Assembly (NCBI GenBank): GCA_964453525.1
Contig: CAYVOV010000010.1
Coordinates: 1-64,000, forward strand
Reading direction: 5' to 3'
DNA length: 64,000 nt
Source: CAYVOV01 sp964453525
Lineage (GTDB): Bacteria > Chloroflexota > Dehalococcoidia > Dehalococcoidales > UBA2162
The notes beneath the pieces were generated by a model. The model was not told the DNA's origin. It searched no databases and saw only the letters and a list, made by a program, of their open reading frames with translations. Positions 24,051-32,907 of the stretch are shown here, in pieces. The stretch's first letter is position 1. Each line of letters opens with the position of its first letter. A program made the translations under genes and the position numbers.

Positions 24051-24227
24051 CTATTCTGCCCCGCGTTTTCTTACCAGGATGAGGACCGATACATCGATAA
24101 CCAGGATGGCGGCTCCCGCAATCAGGAAAATCATGCCGAATCTACTCTCCCCTGCCGCCAGCGCTCCGATACCGGCCGCAACCAGCATCAGTCCAATAAA
24201 TATTACAATTATCAGAGCATTTTGCAT
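24051..24227 (-). CDS. 58-residue two-helix membrane protein
   Basis: A short gene on minus from ATG 24227 to TAG. Two hydrophobic helices, MQNALIIVIFIGLMLVAAGI at the N-terminus and FLIAGAAILVIDVSVLILV, end in a positive tail (RKRGAE), so the C-terminus is likely cytoplasmic. The codon pattern is coherent and no frame break occurs, but the ribosome site is weak. No family recognised; similar small two-helix proteins are common in Chloroflexota. It is divergent from the 128-residue membrane protein, with a repeat between them. Confidence 0.6.
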   Translation of the reverse strand: MQNALIIVIFIGLMLVAAGIGALAAGESRFGMIFLIAGAAILVIDVSVLILVRKRGAE

Positions 24228-24315
24228 TAATCTGCTCGCTTACTGAGCTTTATACACTATTTTTATGTTTTACGCAAGCGGTGGATTCGTGGTTCTGTTC
24301 GGTTATAGCTGATAA

Positions 24316-24415
24316 TGTCATTGCGAGCCCGCCTCTGGCGGGCGTGGCAATCTCTATTGATGTATCTGTATAGATTGCTACGTCGTCCGCCAAAGGCGTA
24401 CTCCTCGCAATGACA
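24316..24415 (+). repeat. dispersed repeat family R3, copy 1
   Basis: 100 bp bounded by TGTCATTGCGAG and CTCGCAATGACA, a perfect 12-bp terminal inverted repeat. Internal GGCAATCTCTA and TAGATTGCTACG also pair. Other copies are at 33391-33490, 36258-36356 (broken) and 62933-63036. Confidence 0.8.
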
Positions 24416-24509
24416 GTTGAATCGACCTGAGGTATTAATGTTATAATAGACAGGAGAATATTCAAGCATTGATGCCACAAGAGTAAATAAGCAGGTCAAG
24501 AAGTAAAAA

Positions 24510-24896
24510 ATGCGTGCATTATTGGTAACCCTTACTATAATCGGCTGGTTGCTATTTGCCTTTGCCATTCCTGGTGCAATATCGGGATTATTTTTCGTGC
24601 TGGGCAGTGCTGAGCCCTGGGGGCTGATAATGCCGGCCCTGGTTGCCTCTTTCGGCTGGCTACTGACCCGGCTGGACTTCAAGGAAAAATACTGGAGAAA
24701 TACACTGGGTGTGCTGATGATTTCCTGGGCTGTCATGGGAATATTAATTGCTCTGTTAATTGTTAGCCGCACTGATTCGCTGAACCTGGTATTCTGGAGT
24801 GTACCTCTCGCCTACCTCTTCGGAATTGCCGGCATGTTGTTACTTGTATTATCACCGGCAAGGCACAGTGCTGCCACCGGGGAATCAGTTTCATAG
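24510..24896 (+). CDS. four-helix integral membrane protein
   Basis: 128 residues with hydrophobic segments at about 4-30, 35-52, 66-88 and 96-116. No charged catalytic motif and no known family seen. The start ATG follows a weak site (AAGAAGTAAAAA). Terminator at 24921-24949. Function unknown. Confidence 0.6.
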   Translation: MRALLVTLTIIGWLLFAFAIPGAISGLFFVLGSAEPWGLIMPALVASFGWLLTRLDFKEKYWRNTLGVLMISWAVMGILIALLIVSRTDSLNLVFWSVPLAYLFGIAGMLLLVLSPARHSAATGESVS

Positions 24897-24920
24897 AATC
24901 TTTCCGGGGATTATTCCAGC

Positions 24921-24949
24921 AGCGGCACTATCGGGTGCCGCTCTTTTAT
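24921..24949 (+). terminator. intrinsic terminator
   Basis: AGCGGCAC and GTGCCGCT stem with loop TATCGG, followed by CTTTTATT. It ends the 24510-24896 gene. Confidence 0.75.
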
Positions 24950-24974
24950 TTGGCGCTATTCGATAAGCCGCGGA

Positions 24975-25649
24975 CTACCAGCTTACACTTACCCCTCTTG
25001 CCCGGAGCTGAGGTATAAAGCTGTCCACCGCTTCAGCATTAAGGGGATTTCCCGCCAGACCCACCACCTCAAGGTCTGGGAGTGAGACCAGTCGAGAGAT
25101 ATCCGTTATCCGGTTATCCCCCAGGTAGAGGTTTGTCAGTTTAAAAAGTGAAGACAGCGCGGATATATCGGTAACCCTGTTCTCGGAGAGTACCAGTGAA
25201 TAAAGGTTATTGAGTCTGGCCAGCGGCGAGATATCCTCTATCTGATTGTCCATAAGATGCAGTCGGCTCAGGTTATCAAGCTCAGCCAGTGGAGATATGT
25301 CTTCTATCCGGTTTCCAAACAGGAGTACCGTCCTGAGGTCCGTCAACGAAGACAGCGGGGAGATATCGCTTATATTATTATTGCCGAGGCTCAGACTCCG
25401 AAGGTTGGATAAATACTCCAGTCCTTCAATGTCCCTGATATCAAGCCCGTTTGCCGTAAAAGCAGTAATGTGCTTTATGTCTGAGGTATATAATCTGCCT
25501 TCAGGTTTTCTTATAAGCTGCCGGACGGCAAGCTCCAGATTGGGGTCAGCAAAGGAGACCCGCTGAGAGATATTTATAATGTAGCTAAATACCAGTACTA
25601 TTGATATCAGTACCAATATTACTGATAATAGCCATGTATTCCTGGTCAT
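24975..25649 (-). CDS. membrane-anchored leucine-rich-repeat protein
   Basis: 224 residues. An N-terminal helix (LLSVILVLISIVLVFSYII) anchors a periplasmic or extracellular LRR domain. The LRR consensus LxxLxxLxLxxNxIxDISPL repeats about six times from residue 77 onward with a 22-residue period, as in internalin-type repeats (LRR_4). A cap of the type PNLELAVRQLIRKPEG precedes the repeats. Probably a protein-binding surface module. The gene begins 22 bases after the response regulator, on the same strand, so they may be co-transcribed. Confidence 0.82.
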   Translation of the reverse strand: MTRNTWLLSVILVLISIVLVFSYIINISQRVSFADPNLELAVRQLIRKPEGRLYTSDIKHITAFTANGLDIRDIEGLEYLSNLRSLSLGNNNISDISPLSSLTDLRTVLLFGNRIEDISPLAELDNLSRLHLMDNQIEDISPLARLNNLYSLVLSENRVTDISALSSLFKLTNLYLGDNRITDISRLVSLPDLEVVGLAGNPLNAEAVDSFIPQLRARGVSVSW

Positions 25650-25671
25650 TTATCAGATTTCCGGGATGTTA

Positions 25672-26367
25672 TCAGGCAGACATGAATTTATAGCCCGTAT
25701 CTCCGATTGCCACTATCATTTCCGGATTACCGGACTTCAATTCCATTTTATCCTTCATGCTCTTGATCGTATATTTGAGATATTCGATATCGTGATTCTC
25801 GTCCCTATCGAAAATCTTTTCCATGAGCTCTTCGTTAGTGTATTCTACTCCGGGATTGGTTATGAATAACTTCATCAAGTCATATTCCCTGGGATTTATC
25901 TTTACCGGTTTGCCCTCAATACTTACTTCGCCACTGCTGAAGTCTACTCTCAGTTTTCCCTTAATAAAAGGTTTGATAAGATAGTCACTTGATTTATCGA
26001 CGGCATGGGTACGGCGGGTAATCGACCGCAATCGCGCCAGTAGTTCAACAGGCGAAAAAGGTTTGGTTACATAGTCGTCCGCCCCTGATTCCAGTCCTCT
26101 CACCTTGGTCATCTCTTCTCCTCTGACAGTAAGGATAATCAGCGGTACGTCAGAGAAACCTCTTATCTGCTCAAGCACCTGAAAACCATCGATATCGGGT
26201 AAACCAAGGTCCAGAATTACACAGTCCGGAGACTCTGTTTGGGCTAACTCGATTCCTTTTTTACCGGATATTGTCGAGATTAGAGTAGCTCCCTCCCACC
26301 TCATTTCAAGTAGCAGATTAATTGTCTCGACTATCTCATGGTCATCTTCAATCAACAGGAATTTCAT
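25672..26367 (-). CDS. OmpR-family DNA-binding response regulator
   Basis: 231 residues: receiver domain (1-115) plus winged-helix output domain (about 130-229). Phosphorylation site D53 in CVILDLGLPD, acidic pocket D8/D9, T80 and K102 are all in place. The output domain has the OmpR pattern INPREYDLMKLFITNPG and YTIKSMKDKM. No histidine kinase gene is within the window, so the regulator is an orphan here. Its likely target, by position, is the LRR protein gene behind it (inference). Confidence 0.92.
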   Translation of the reverse strand: MKFLLIEDDHEIVETINLLLEMRWEGATLISTISGKKGIELAQTESPDCVILDLGLPDIDGFQVLEQIRGFSDVPLIILTVRGEEMTKVRGLESGADDYVTKPFSPVELLARLRSITRRTHAVDKSSDYLIKPFIKGKLRVDFSSGEVSIEGKPVKINPREYDLMKLFITNPGVEYTNEELMEKIFDRDENHDIEYLKYTIKSMKDKMELKSGNPEMIVAIGDTGYKFMSA

Positions 26368-26451
26368 CTTGAACTCCTATATCAGTTTTATACTGTAGTT
26401 ATTCAGATTATACCATAAGAGTCAACAACTCGGTTAGCAACCACTATCCGG

Positions 26452-26610
26452 CCTTTTACTTAATCATAGTTGTACAGGCAACAATGAATATCAATATTTC
26501 TTTCGCCGCTGTGGTTCGACAGGCTCACCATGAGCGGCACGTATTCCCTCTCACCCTGAGCTTGTCGAAGGGTCTCCAACTAAGATTGAGAAGAACCCTA
26601 TCCGGACATT
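26452..26610 (-). repeat. dispersed repeat family R1, copy 2 (reversed)
   Basis: Begins CCTTTTACTTAATCATAG and ends GAGAAGAACCCTATCCGGAC; it is the reverse of 10628-10824 and 38668-38841. The gap 26368-26677 otherwise holds no gene. Confidence 0.75.
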
Positions 26611-26677
26611 GATTTTTTCCGCCGTATTAATTAGAGTAATATAAATGTAATCCTTTTGGAATGCAGGAGAGTTGCCG

Positions 26678-26896
26678 GTGATTGCTGAGCTCCGGGATAT
26701 GAATGGAAAGCTGGCTCTTCATACAAACACGACTACCATAGAGCGTAAGCTGAAAAAGCTGAAGTCTTTTGTCTATTCAGTCCCCTACTACAGTACGAAA
26801 GACGGCAAGATTGTAGGAATTGACCTTTACTTCGATAAGTCAGCCAGACACGTTTTACGGAAACTTGTTAAAACCAGCCAGTTGCCACTCTTCTAA
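26678..26896 (+). CDS. small hypothetical protein
   Basis: 72 residues from GTG 26678, which has AGGAG eight bases upstream; the TTG two codons earlier is too close to that site. A basic alpha/beta protein (IERKLKKLKSFVYSVPYYST, then a strand GIDLYFD and a basic helix). It might be a nucleic-acid-binding protein from its charge, but nothing is recognised. Monocistronic. Confidence 0.5.
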   Translation: MIAELRDMNGKLALHTNTTTIERKLKKLKSFVYSVPYYSTKDGKIVGIDLYFDKSARHVLRKLVKTSQLPLF

Positions 26897-27007
26897 GCGT
26901 GGTATATTCACAGGCAAGCCTCTGGCACTTTAAAATTTCAGAATTGCTGCCACCCTGTACAAAGGGCATATTATTTTTCGACTTAATATATTTTCGGAGG
27001 AATTAAA

Positions 27008-27451
27008 ATGTCAAAAGTACTTATTGCTTATTTCAGTCTATCCGGTAACACGGAGAAGATGGCGCAGTATATCGCTGAAGGAGTACGTTTCAGCGATGAT
27101 GAAGTTACCGTCCGGAAGTTATCGGATATAAAGACAGCCGAAGACCTGGCAGGCTATGACGGATATATCCTGGGTTCGCCGACCTACCATAGGGACATGG
27201 CTGAACCCATGAAAACTTTCCTTTTTCTGGTGAAAAAAGCTGCCCCCGAAGGAAAGCTTGCCGGAGCCTTCGGCCCGTACACTCATGATGGTGATGTCCC
27301 CAACATTATCCTGGAGACAATGCAGTATGTCTTCAATATGGAGCCCTTCTACCTCGGAGCATTAAAAATGTTTGACCGTGTTCTGGAGACAAATGAAGGA
27401 ATGCGTGCCTGCCAGGATTACGGAAGAGTATTCGGAGAGAGCTTACACTAA
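27008..27451 (+). CDS. flavodoxin domain protein
   Basis: 147 residues. FMN phosphate-binding loop SLSGNTEKMAQYIAEG (about 10-25) after the first strand (KVLIAYF), then GYILGSPTYHRDMAEPMKTF, which supplies the 60s loop, and AGAFGPYTHDGD, the 90s loop. This is a complete short-chain flavodoxin fold, of the type used for single-electron or hydride shuttling in anaerobes. RBS GGAGG ahead of ATG. Terminator at 27491-27523. Its redox partners are not identifiable from context. Confidence 0.85.
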   Translation: MSKVLIAYFSLSGNTEKMAQYIAEGVRFSDDEVTVRKLSDIKTAEDLAGYDGYILGSPTYHRDMAEPMKTFLFLVKKAAPEGKLAGAFGPYTHDGDVPNIILETMQYVFNMEPFYLGALKMFDRVLETNEGMRACQDYGRVFGESLH

Positions 27452-27490
27452 CAGGCTAATGCGCAGCAAGATCCGGTAACCAGGCATAAT

Positions 27491-27523
27491 AGAGCGGCGG
27501 CTAAATACTGATGCCGCCGCTCT
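27491..27523 (+). terminator. intrinsic-type terminator after the flavodoxin gene
   Basis: AGAGCGGCGGC (27491-27501) and GCCGCCGCTCT (27513-27523), an 11-bp perfect stem. The tail is poor in T. Confidence 0.65.
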
Positions 27524-27625
27524 ATATTGAAACTCCACCCGGCCACAGGATTGCAGAGTGTACAGCTATGTTATATGATTGTTACTCAGGTACAGTTACT
27601 AGGCATGAAGGTGAGGCTGTGAAAT

Positions 27626-28027
27626 ATGAGGCAATCCAAAGGAGAGCCACTATGTCCCCGCTGCGGAGCGTCCAATCTTACCTATAAAAATGTCTTCGAT
27701 TACTATAAATGTAACGATTGTGGTGTAACCTTTATCACTCCGGTTTTTAGCTACGGCGAGGTAGAAATTGGAGGGCTTGATTCGGCGAAGGATGTAGCCA
27801 GCAAAATATTCGGGGAAGCCGGTAAAGATAAACCTGAGGAAGAAATAGTAGAAACGGAACCCTTCCCGGTAAGGGGGGAAAGAAGGAAAAGAAATGTAAG
27901 TGGCCAGACGTGGCTGATATTATTTCTCCTGATAGTTATCCTGATTCTCATTTTCGTAATTGTCTGGCAATCCGCCGGTAATCGGATAACGGATTTATTC
28001 GGTGGACTACCGCAGACTATAATATAG
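27626..28027 (+). CDS. zinc-ribbon protein with C-terminal membrane anchor
   Basis: 133 residues. N-terminal zinc ribbon: CPRCGASN (about residue 10) and CNDCGVTF (about 29). An acidic linker is followed by one membrane helix (LILFLLIVILILIFVIVW, about 98-116) and a short tail. Such tail-anchored zinc ribbons occur widely in bacteria without known function. Monocistronic, with a terminator at 28066-28094. Confidence 0.65.
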   Translation: MRQSKGEPLCPRCGASNLTYKNVFDYYKCNDCGVTFITPVFSYGEVEIGGLDSAKDVASKIFGEAGKDKPEEEIVETEPFPVRGERRKRNVSGQTWLILFLLIVILILIFVIVWQSAGNRITDLFGGLPQTII

Positions 28028-28065
28028 TACCCCTTCCGTCAAATAGAGCGTATATCAGGGAAAAA

Positions 28066-28094
28066 AACGGCATAATTACCCGCCGTTATATTTT
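28066..28094 (+). terminator. intrinsic terminator
   Basis: AACGGC (28066-28071) and GCCGTT (28082-28087) with a 10-nt loop, followed by ATATTTTA. Confidence 0.55.
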
Positions 28095-28200
28095 ACGGCA
28101 ATGATTATCATGATACGCAACCGGTGTGTTATTATTAAAGGTCGTATTCACCGCGAAATCAGCCTAGAGTATACCTGACACTTGCACATAGGCTTTTTAA

Positions 28201-28731
28201 GTGGTAACGGGGGACAGATTGACAAGGAAGGCATACTTTATATCGCTGGCAGCAATACTATCTGGAATACTGTTTGTGGTCGGATGTGCCGGAGAGGAAG
28301 GCTCGTTAACGGCTGAAGACGGAAATACGGTCAAGGTGCACTACACGGGCAAGCTCGAGGATGGTACCGTCTTCGATACGTCTGTGGGGCGTGAGCCTCT
28401 TGAATTCACCCTGGGACAGGGCAGCATGATTCCGGGTTTTGAGGAGGCGGTAAGGGGCATGAAGGTGGGACAATCTAAAGAGGTCACTATTCCGGCGGAG
28501 CAAGCCTATGGATCGCATCGTGATGACCTGGTGATGGTAATAGATAGAGACCAGCTACCTAAAGACCTGACACCGGAGGTCGGACAGCACTTGGAGATGC
28601 AGTTGATGGATGGTAGAAGGGTTGAAGTTGTCGTTACCGATGTCACCGATACTACAATAACTGTCGATGCTAACCACCGTCTTGCCGGGAAAACCCTTAT
28701 CTTTGAGATTGAGGTCGTGGAAATTAAATAG
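28201..28731 (+). CDS. FKBP-type peptidyl-prolyl isomerase lipoprotein
   Basis: 176 residues. The signal peptide ends in the lipobox FVVGC (C29), so the enzyme is anchored outside the cytoplasmic membrane. The FKBP core has VKVHYTGKLEDGTVFDTS, LEFTLGQGSMIPGFEEAV and GMKVGQ, with a SlyD-like insert-in-flap region (AEQAYGSHRDDLVMVIDRDQ) and C-terminal IFEIEVVEI. SlyD-type proteins combine isomerase and chaperone activity; here it would assist folding of secreted proteins. The displayed start is GTG 28201; TTG 28219, just behind GGGGGA, is an alternative and keeps the signal peptide. Confidence 0.9.
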   Translation: MVTGDRLTRKAYFISLAAILSGILFVVGCAGEEGSLTAEDGNTVKVHYTGKLEDGTVFDTSVGREPLEFTLGQGSMIPGFEEAVRGMKVGQSKEVTIPAEQAYGSHRDDLVMVIDRDQLPKDLTPEVGQHLEMQLMDGRRVEVVVTDVTDTTITVDANHRLAGKTLIFEIEVVEIK

Positions 28732-28749
28732 AGTAAAAGATGAAATGAA

Positions 28750-29214
28750 CTATTGCAATATTTTCTTCATTTGCTTAAAGCAATATTCCATTGTCTTGTA
28801 GTAGGCGGCAACTGTCTGACTTTCGTTTTCGCTATTCATTAACTCAAGATAATAGGAAATATTGGACTCTTCCAGGTCTTTAGCAGTCTCAATCAGGACG
28901 TCTTTGGATTTGACCAGAGACTCTACATCGAATTCTCCGGTTAAAATCCGTTCCGAACTCTGTGTAGATACCATTCTTTCAATAAATACTATATAGGCGC
29001 GGGTTTCCGAATTAATAGCTTGCTGTGCCGCCTGAAGCGCTGTTATATCCGCCTTAAGCGACTCCACCTCCGCCTCCAGTTCCGCCCGCTTCATGTCCAG
29101 AGCCACCAGGTCCTCTTTTAGCTTGTCATACTGCTGGACAGATAGTTCCGGATAACAGGACGTAAATAATAGGCTTATCGCAATCAGGATACCTATTAGT
29201 ATTTTCTTAACCAT
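28750..29214 (-). CDS. coiled-coil lipoprotein
   Basis: 154 residues from ATG 29214, with GGAGG eight bases upstream; the longer open frame has no ribosome site. Lipobox LFTSC (C20) after a hydrophobic h-region. A coiled coil covers about residues 30-70 (heptads in MKRAELEAEVESLKADITAL). The remainder is helical and rich in Glu and Ser. No family recognised. It converges with the FKBP gene. Confidence 0.65.
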   Translation of the reverse strand: MVKKILIGILIAISLLFTSCYPELSVQQYDKLKEDLVALDMKRAELEAEVESLKADITALQAAQQAINSETRAYIVFIERMVSTQSSERILTGEFDVESLVKSKDVLIETAKDLEESNISYYLELMNSENESQTVAAYYKTMEYCFKQMKKILQ

Positions 29215-29436
29215 AACGCATTCCTCCACCAGTTTGTTCAAGTTTGTTCTATTAAAACATATTCGCAAGTAAAGAGAAAGACTACAAATTTTATCGCAGC
29301 CTGATAATATGAATGAATAGCTCAGGTTATTGAAGGTAAGATGTATGCTGCCCGCAACAGGATAAGGCAAGGTAAAGGGAGAATAAAGCTATTTCCTCAT
29401 ACATATTTATGTATATGTAAAGACAGAAAACGGGTA

Positions 29437-29465
29437 TTGACAACGCGGTACGTGCAATATATCAT
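29437..29465 (+). promoter_or_regulatory. promoter of the large membrane protein gene
   Basis: TTGACA (29437-29442), 17-nt spacer, TATCAT (29460-29465), about 65 bases ahead of the TTG start codon. The rest of 29215-29531 shows no gene. Confidence 0.55.
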
Positions 29466-29531
29466 CAGTAATCAAAGCAATAAGGTACAGGGCTCCTTTC
29501 TGTTAATCCGAATGGGAGAATCTGATTAACA

Positions 29532-31292
29532 TTGTTTGAGCAGTTTTATCTTAGATTCATCATAGCAGGTTTATTTTCCTCTTTCCTGCTTTTTTCTGTC
29601 AGCTACGAAGTGAAGCCGTTCCTCCGGTTCATATTGAGTGGACTTAGCGTATCAGAACACTGGAAAATCCGGATACTGGACCTCTATATGGAACCTCTGC
29701 GTATCGCAGGAACAATAGCGGTCTTCATTATTACTTATATTCACATACGCTCTCCACTGGATGACAACATACAGGTGTTAATCAGTCTGGGCATATCATT
29801 CTTTGTGGTATGGTTCGTGATTGCAACCTATGGCCAGATAAAGGCGATAAGAACTTCGAGTCCGGCTCCCTTATGGCAGGCAACACTCAATGCGTCCCTG
29901 ATTCAAATTGCGCTATTAATTGCTCTGGTTCATCTCATTTTCCCGTTCCTTATCTACTTGTTAATCCAGATTATAACAGGTATGGTGAGACCTGCTGAGT
30001 ATGAAAAAATTGAAAAAGACTTTGCGGAAAACGTCGTGAAATTCATGCAACAGACAGAAATGGACAAGATGCGGTTTCAGGTTACCACTCAAGGTATCTC
30101 TGGGGTACTGGTACTGACTTCATTAACCATCGCCTACTGGATTATCGGGATACCTCAAATCATGCAGTTCATCCAGTTCTCTATCTACATTTTTATCGGG
30201 TATTTCCTTTTCGCATTGATATTCGCAAATATGCGGAAACCGAAAGCGGCTCAGATTCGCTGGATAAATCCGTTTGCTATAGCAGGTTCATTTGTTATCA
30301 TATTCACATTATACGTCGCAATCCTGAGGGGCCAATCGGAGCTGCAAATCTTTCCCTACCTGGCAACTATAGCCCTCTTCCTGATACTTCTGTGGTATTT
30401 TTCTTACCTGAGCCGCCGCGAAGTAACCATCGAAGAAGGAAAGGATGCCACCGGGTCACAAGACCGCGACCTGCAAATGGATACGGCAAATATGACTATG
30501 AGCTGGTATTTCCAGATACTGGTACGGCTTCAACCGATATTCTTGGCGATTGGTCTGGCTCAAGTTACTCCGGAAGTGGTGGCTGATATGGGCGGACCAA
30601 TGCTTTATTCCTGGTTACAAGCACTGCTTGTAACCGTGGCGGTCATACTGGTAATGAGTATAATCTTCATGGTGATATGGGCACGAAACATCAGAAAGCC
30701 GGAATTGGTCTATGAAGAGGATGGAAAAATTTTAAAGATAGCTGGAACCGAAGGGCGTGATAAATATCCAACCTACCGTGACCAGCTAGCAGCCAGCGCT
30801 CTCCCGTATTGCGTGTTTATCCCGGCAATGGTGTTCGCATTGCTAACGATACTTGGCCAGTCACCGCAGAGTATAACCGGAATATCGGGAGTCTGGTTCG
30901 ACATTCTATTATACGGCTTGCTGGCAATAATTCTATTTGGATTACTGGTCCAGGTACCATACCGTAGTGGCCAGATGGCCCGGCTTCAACCGGAACTAAA
31001 GAAACTTCAGAAACTTGAAGAAAAGATTGAGAAGGGTATCATCGGAAACTATAACCGTAGCCAGCAAAATCCTAATGCAGAGCTACAGATAATCGCTGGA
31101 GAGATGACCCTCAGCCGGCTCAAGGAAAGTAGGCGCCAGCTAAAGGGACAGTTCGTTTACAAATTCAACTTCCTTGGCGAAACTATTTCGAGTACTGATG
31201 CGCTTTCTTCCGTTTTCGGTGTGATTGTAACAGCAATCGCTACCGGCGCAGGTATTGTGATAAACCTGTTACTGGGAGTTCCTGCCAGTTAG
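29532..31292 (+). CDS. large polytopic membrane protein of unknown function
   Basis: 586 residues, TTG start (no better start near; GGGAG lies about 13 bases upstream). About eleven to thirteen hydrophobic helices in two blocks: residues 8-150, then 185-300 and 325-460, with a last one at 550-575. A cytoplasmic helical segment at about 480-545 (LKKLQKLEEKIEKG, NAELQIIAGEMTLSRLKESR) resembles a regulatory linker. No transporter signature was recognised. The gene ends just before the duplicated tRNA fragment at 31399, so it may be core DNA interrupted at its right by the island. Confidence 0.65.
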   Translation: MFEQFYLRFIIAGLFSSFLLFSVSYEVKPFLRFILSGLSVSEHWKIRILDLYMEPLRIAGTIAVFIITYIHIRSPLDDNIQVLISLGISFFVVWFVIATYGQIKAIRTSSPAPLWQATLNASLIQIALLIALVHLIFPFLIYLLIQIITGMVRPAEYEKIEKDFAENVVKFMQQTEMDKMRFQVTTQGISGVLVLTSLTIAYWIIGIPQIMQFIQFSIYIFIGYFLFALIFANMRKPKAAQIRWINPFAIAGSFVIIFTLYVAILRGQSELQIFPYLATIALFLILLWYFSYLSRREVTIEEGKDATGSQDRDLQMDTANMTMSWYFQILVRLQPIFLAIGLAQVTPEVVADMGGPMLYSWLQALLVTVAVILVMSIIFMVIWARNIRKPELVYEEDGKILKIAGTEGRDKYPTYRDQLAASALPYCVFIPAMVFALLTILGQSPQSITGISGVWFDILLYGLLAIILFGLLVQVPYRSGQMARLQPELKKLQKLEEKIEKGIIGNYNRSQQNPNAELQIIAGEMTLSRLKESRRQLKGQFVYKFNFLGETISSTDALSSVFGVIVTAIATGAGIVINLLLGVPAS

Positions 31293-31398
31293 CTGAATAT
31301 TTCTTGTAGCACATATTATTGTGTTATTGTCAACTACATGTGCAGGTAAACAAGCTGGATTAACAAATAGCTTATTTGAAGCAGTCCTAAAAAATCAA

Positions 31399-31443
31399 AA
31401 GTGGGCTCGGTAGGATTCGAACCTACGACCAATCGGTTATGAG
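31399..31443 (-). repeat. duplicated 3' part of tRNA-CAT, island end
   Basis: 45 bases identical to 33167-33211, that is the tRNA from its anticodon loop to the 3' end plus three bases beyond. To the right the sequence departs completely from the tRNA. This is the classical footprint of site-specific integration at a tRNA 3' end. Confidence 0.85.
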
Positions 31444-31561
31444 AGTTGGGATTATTCATTATCCTCTCACATTCACTCGTGTGGACCCGTATTGTGGAGA
31501 ACAGTCAATACTTCCAGCAAGCTAACTGCGATGATTATAGTTCTTTCCTTTGCCTGCATTA

Positions 31562-32839
31562 TTATTCATTTCTGGTTGTGCCAAGTATTTTTTCTATTCG
31601 TTTGCACACTTCCTTAGCACCATTCTCAACTGCCAATCCTAAATACTTTTTAAAATCAATAAACTGGTCTACACCCTTTAGTACAGCTGAGGGAACTTTC
31701 GAATCTTTCAGAATGAAACTATATAAATCCTCACCCATCTTCTTCCCCATGTCTTCCTCGGGTACGACTTCAGCTAATGTCGATATTGCCGTTCTAAATT
31801 CGTTATAGTCTGTTTTCAATCGTTCAAGATCGTCCGTTAAGGTGTTTTTATCTGATTCTAACCCTTTTATTTTTGAGTCAAGGTCGGCTACTTGTGCTTC
31901 ATGTTTTTCCTTTAGCTGTACCTGCTCCTTATTAAGCGTGTCTATCTGCGATTCAAGTTTTTTAATTTCTTCCTTATGCTCGCTTTTCAGTTCAGCTGCC
32001 TGTGCTTCATGTTTTTCCTTTAGCTGTACCTGCTCCTTATAAAGCGCGTCTATCTGCGATTCAAGTTTTTTAATTTCTTCCTTATGCTCACTTCTCAATT
32101 CAGCTGTTTGCGCTTCATGTTTTTCTTTTAACTGCACCTGTTCCTTATTTAGGGCATTCATCTGTACTTCAAGATTTCTGATTTCTTCCTTATGCTCACT
32201 TTTCAGTTCAGCCATCTGTGCTTTATGTGTAGTTTTCAGTTCAGCTGCCTGTGCTTCATGTTTTTCCTTTATTTGTTCCTTTTCCTTGTTAAGAGTGCTT
32301 ATTTGGGATCTCAATCCATCAATATCGGCTAATCTCTCTGCGAGCGCTTTCTGGTCAATCTTGGAATCCTTAAGATCATCTCCCAGAGTTTTTGTTAACT
32401 TCTCGATGAATTCTTTGGAATCAGTCCTAAGGTCTTTATACTCGTCTCCGAGTATCCCGATTACCCTTCCCATGAGGTCATCATACCGTCTGTTCGAGTG
32501 GTCACGCTCCTCTTCCAAACTCATGATATATGACCTCATGTCTCCTACTTTACCACCGTATTGCTTATTTAGGAGGCTATAGATAGCATATGAAACCCTC
32601 CTTGCAACCGATTCACCATATCCCCTCACATCACTTCCTCTTGTGCCAAATACCTTGTTGATTAACTTATTTTCCTGTTCTATCCTTTTATCGTAGTCTT
32701 TGATCCCGGCATCAACTATTGGATCTAGTCCAGCACTATAATATAGTTGTTCTGCAAGCTGGATTTCATCAATCGTCATATCTTCGATTTGGACTAAACT
32801 AGTAGGTTCTTTCTCGAAATCTGTAGTATTTTCTTCCAT
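31562..32839 (-). CDS. coiled-coil repeat protein, sole gene of the tRNA-linked island
   Basis: 425 residues from ATG 32839 (GGAGG eight bases upstream; a TTG six codons earlier would bury that site). The N-terminal domain (about 1-130) is helical with IQLAEQLYYSAGLDPIVDAG. A long coiled coil follows (about 135-350), built from near-identical 36-residue units KEKHEAQAAELKSEHKEEIK + LESQIDTLNKEQVQL, encoded by 108-bp DNA repeats. The C-terminal 75 residues form a separate helical domain (MGKKMGEDLYSFILKDSK). No signal or membrane segment. The architecture recalls structural or defence-associated coiled-coil proteins, but no enzymatic domain is visible. AT-rich compared with the flanks, which supports transfer. 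Confidence 0.75.
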   Translation of the reverse strand: MEENTTDFEKEPTSLVQIEDMTIDEIQLAEQLYYSAGLDPIVDAGIKDYDKRIEQENKLINKVFGTRGSDVRGYGESVARRVSYAIYSLLNKQYGGKVGDMRSYIMSLEEERDHSNRRYDDLMGRVIGILGDEYKDLRTDSKEFIEKLTKTLGDDLKDSKIDQKALAERLADIDGLRSQISTLNKEKEQIKEKHEAQAAELKTTHKAQMAELKSEHKEEIRNLEVQMNALNKEQVQLKEKHEAQTAELRSEHKEEIKKLESQIDALYKEQVQLKEKHEAQAAELKSEHKEEIKKLESQIDTLNKEQVQLKEKHEAQVADLDSKIKGLESDKNTLTDDLERLKTDYNEFRTAISTLAEVVPEEDMGKKMGEDLYSFILKDSKVPSAVLKGVDQFIDFKKYLGLAVENGAKEVCKRIEKILGTTRNE

Positions 32840-32907
32840 TAATGTAGCCTCCTGCAATTAGCAGTAATCCAAAATAAAGTAGTCATATTTTACAACATAT
32901 TTTATTA

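Noticed and set aside
31399..31443. A second tRNA gene
   Set aside because: Only the 3' half is present. The anticodon 5' side, D-arm and acceptor 5' strand are missing.
31890..32300. Possible CRISPR array
   Set aside because: The 108-bp periodicity is in frame and encodes coiled-coil units; there are no spacers.
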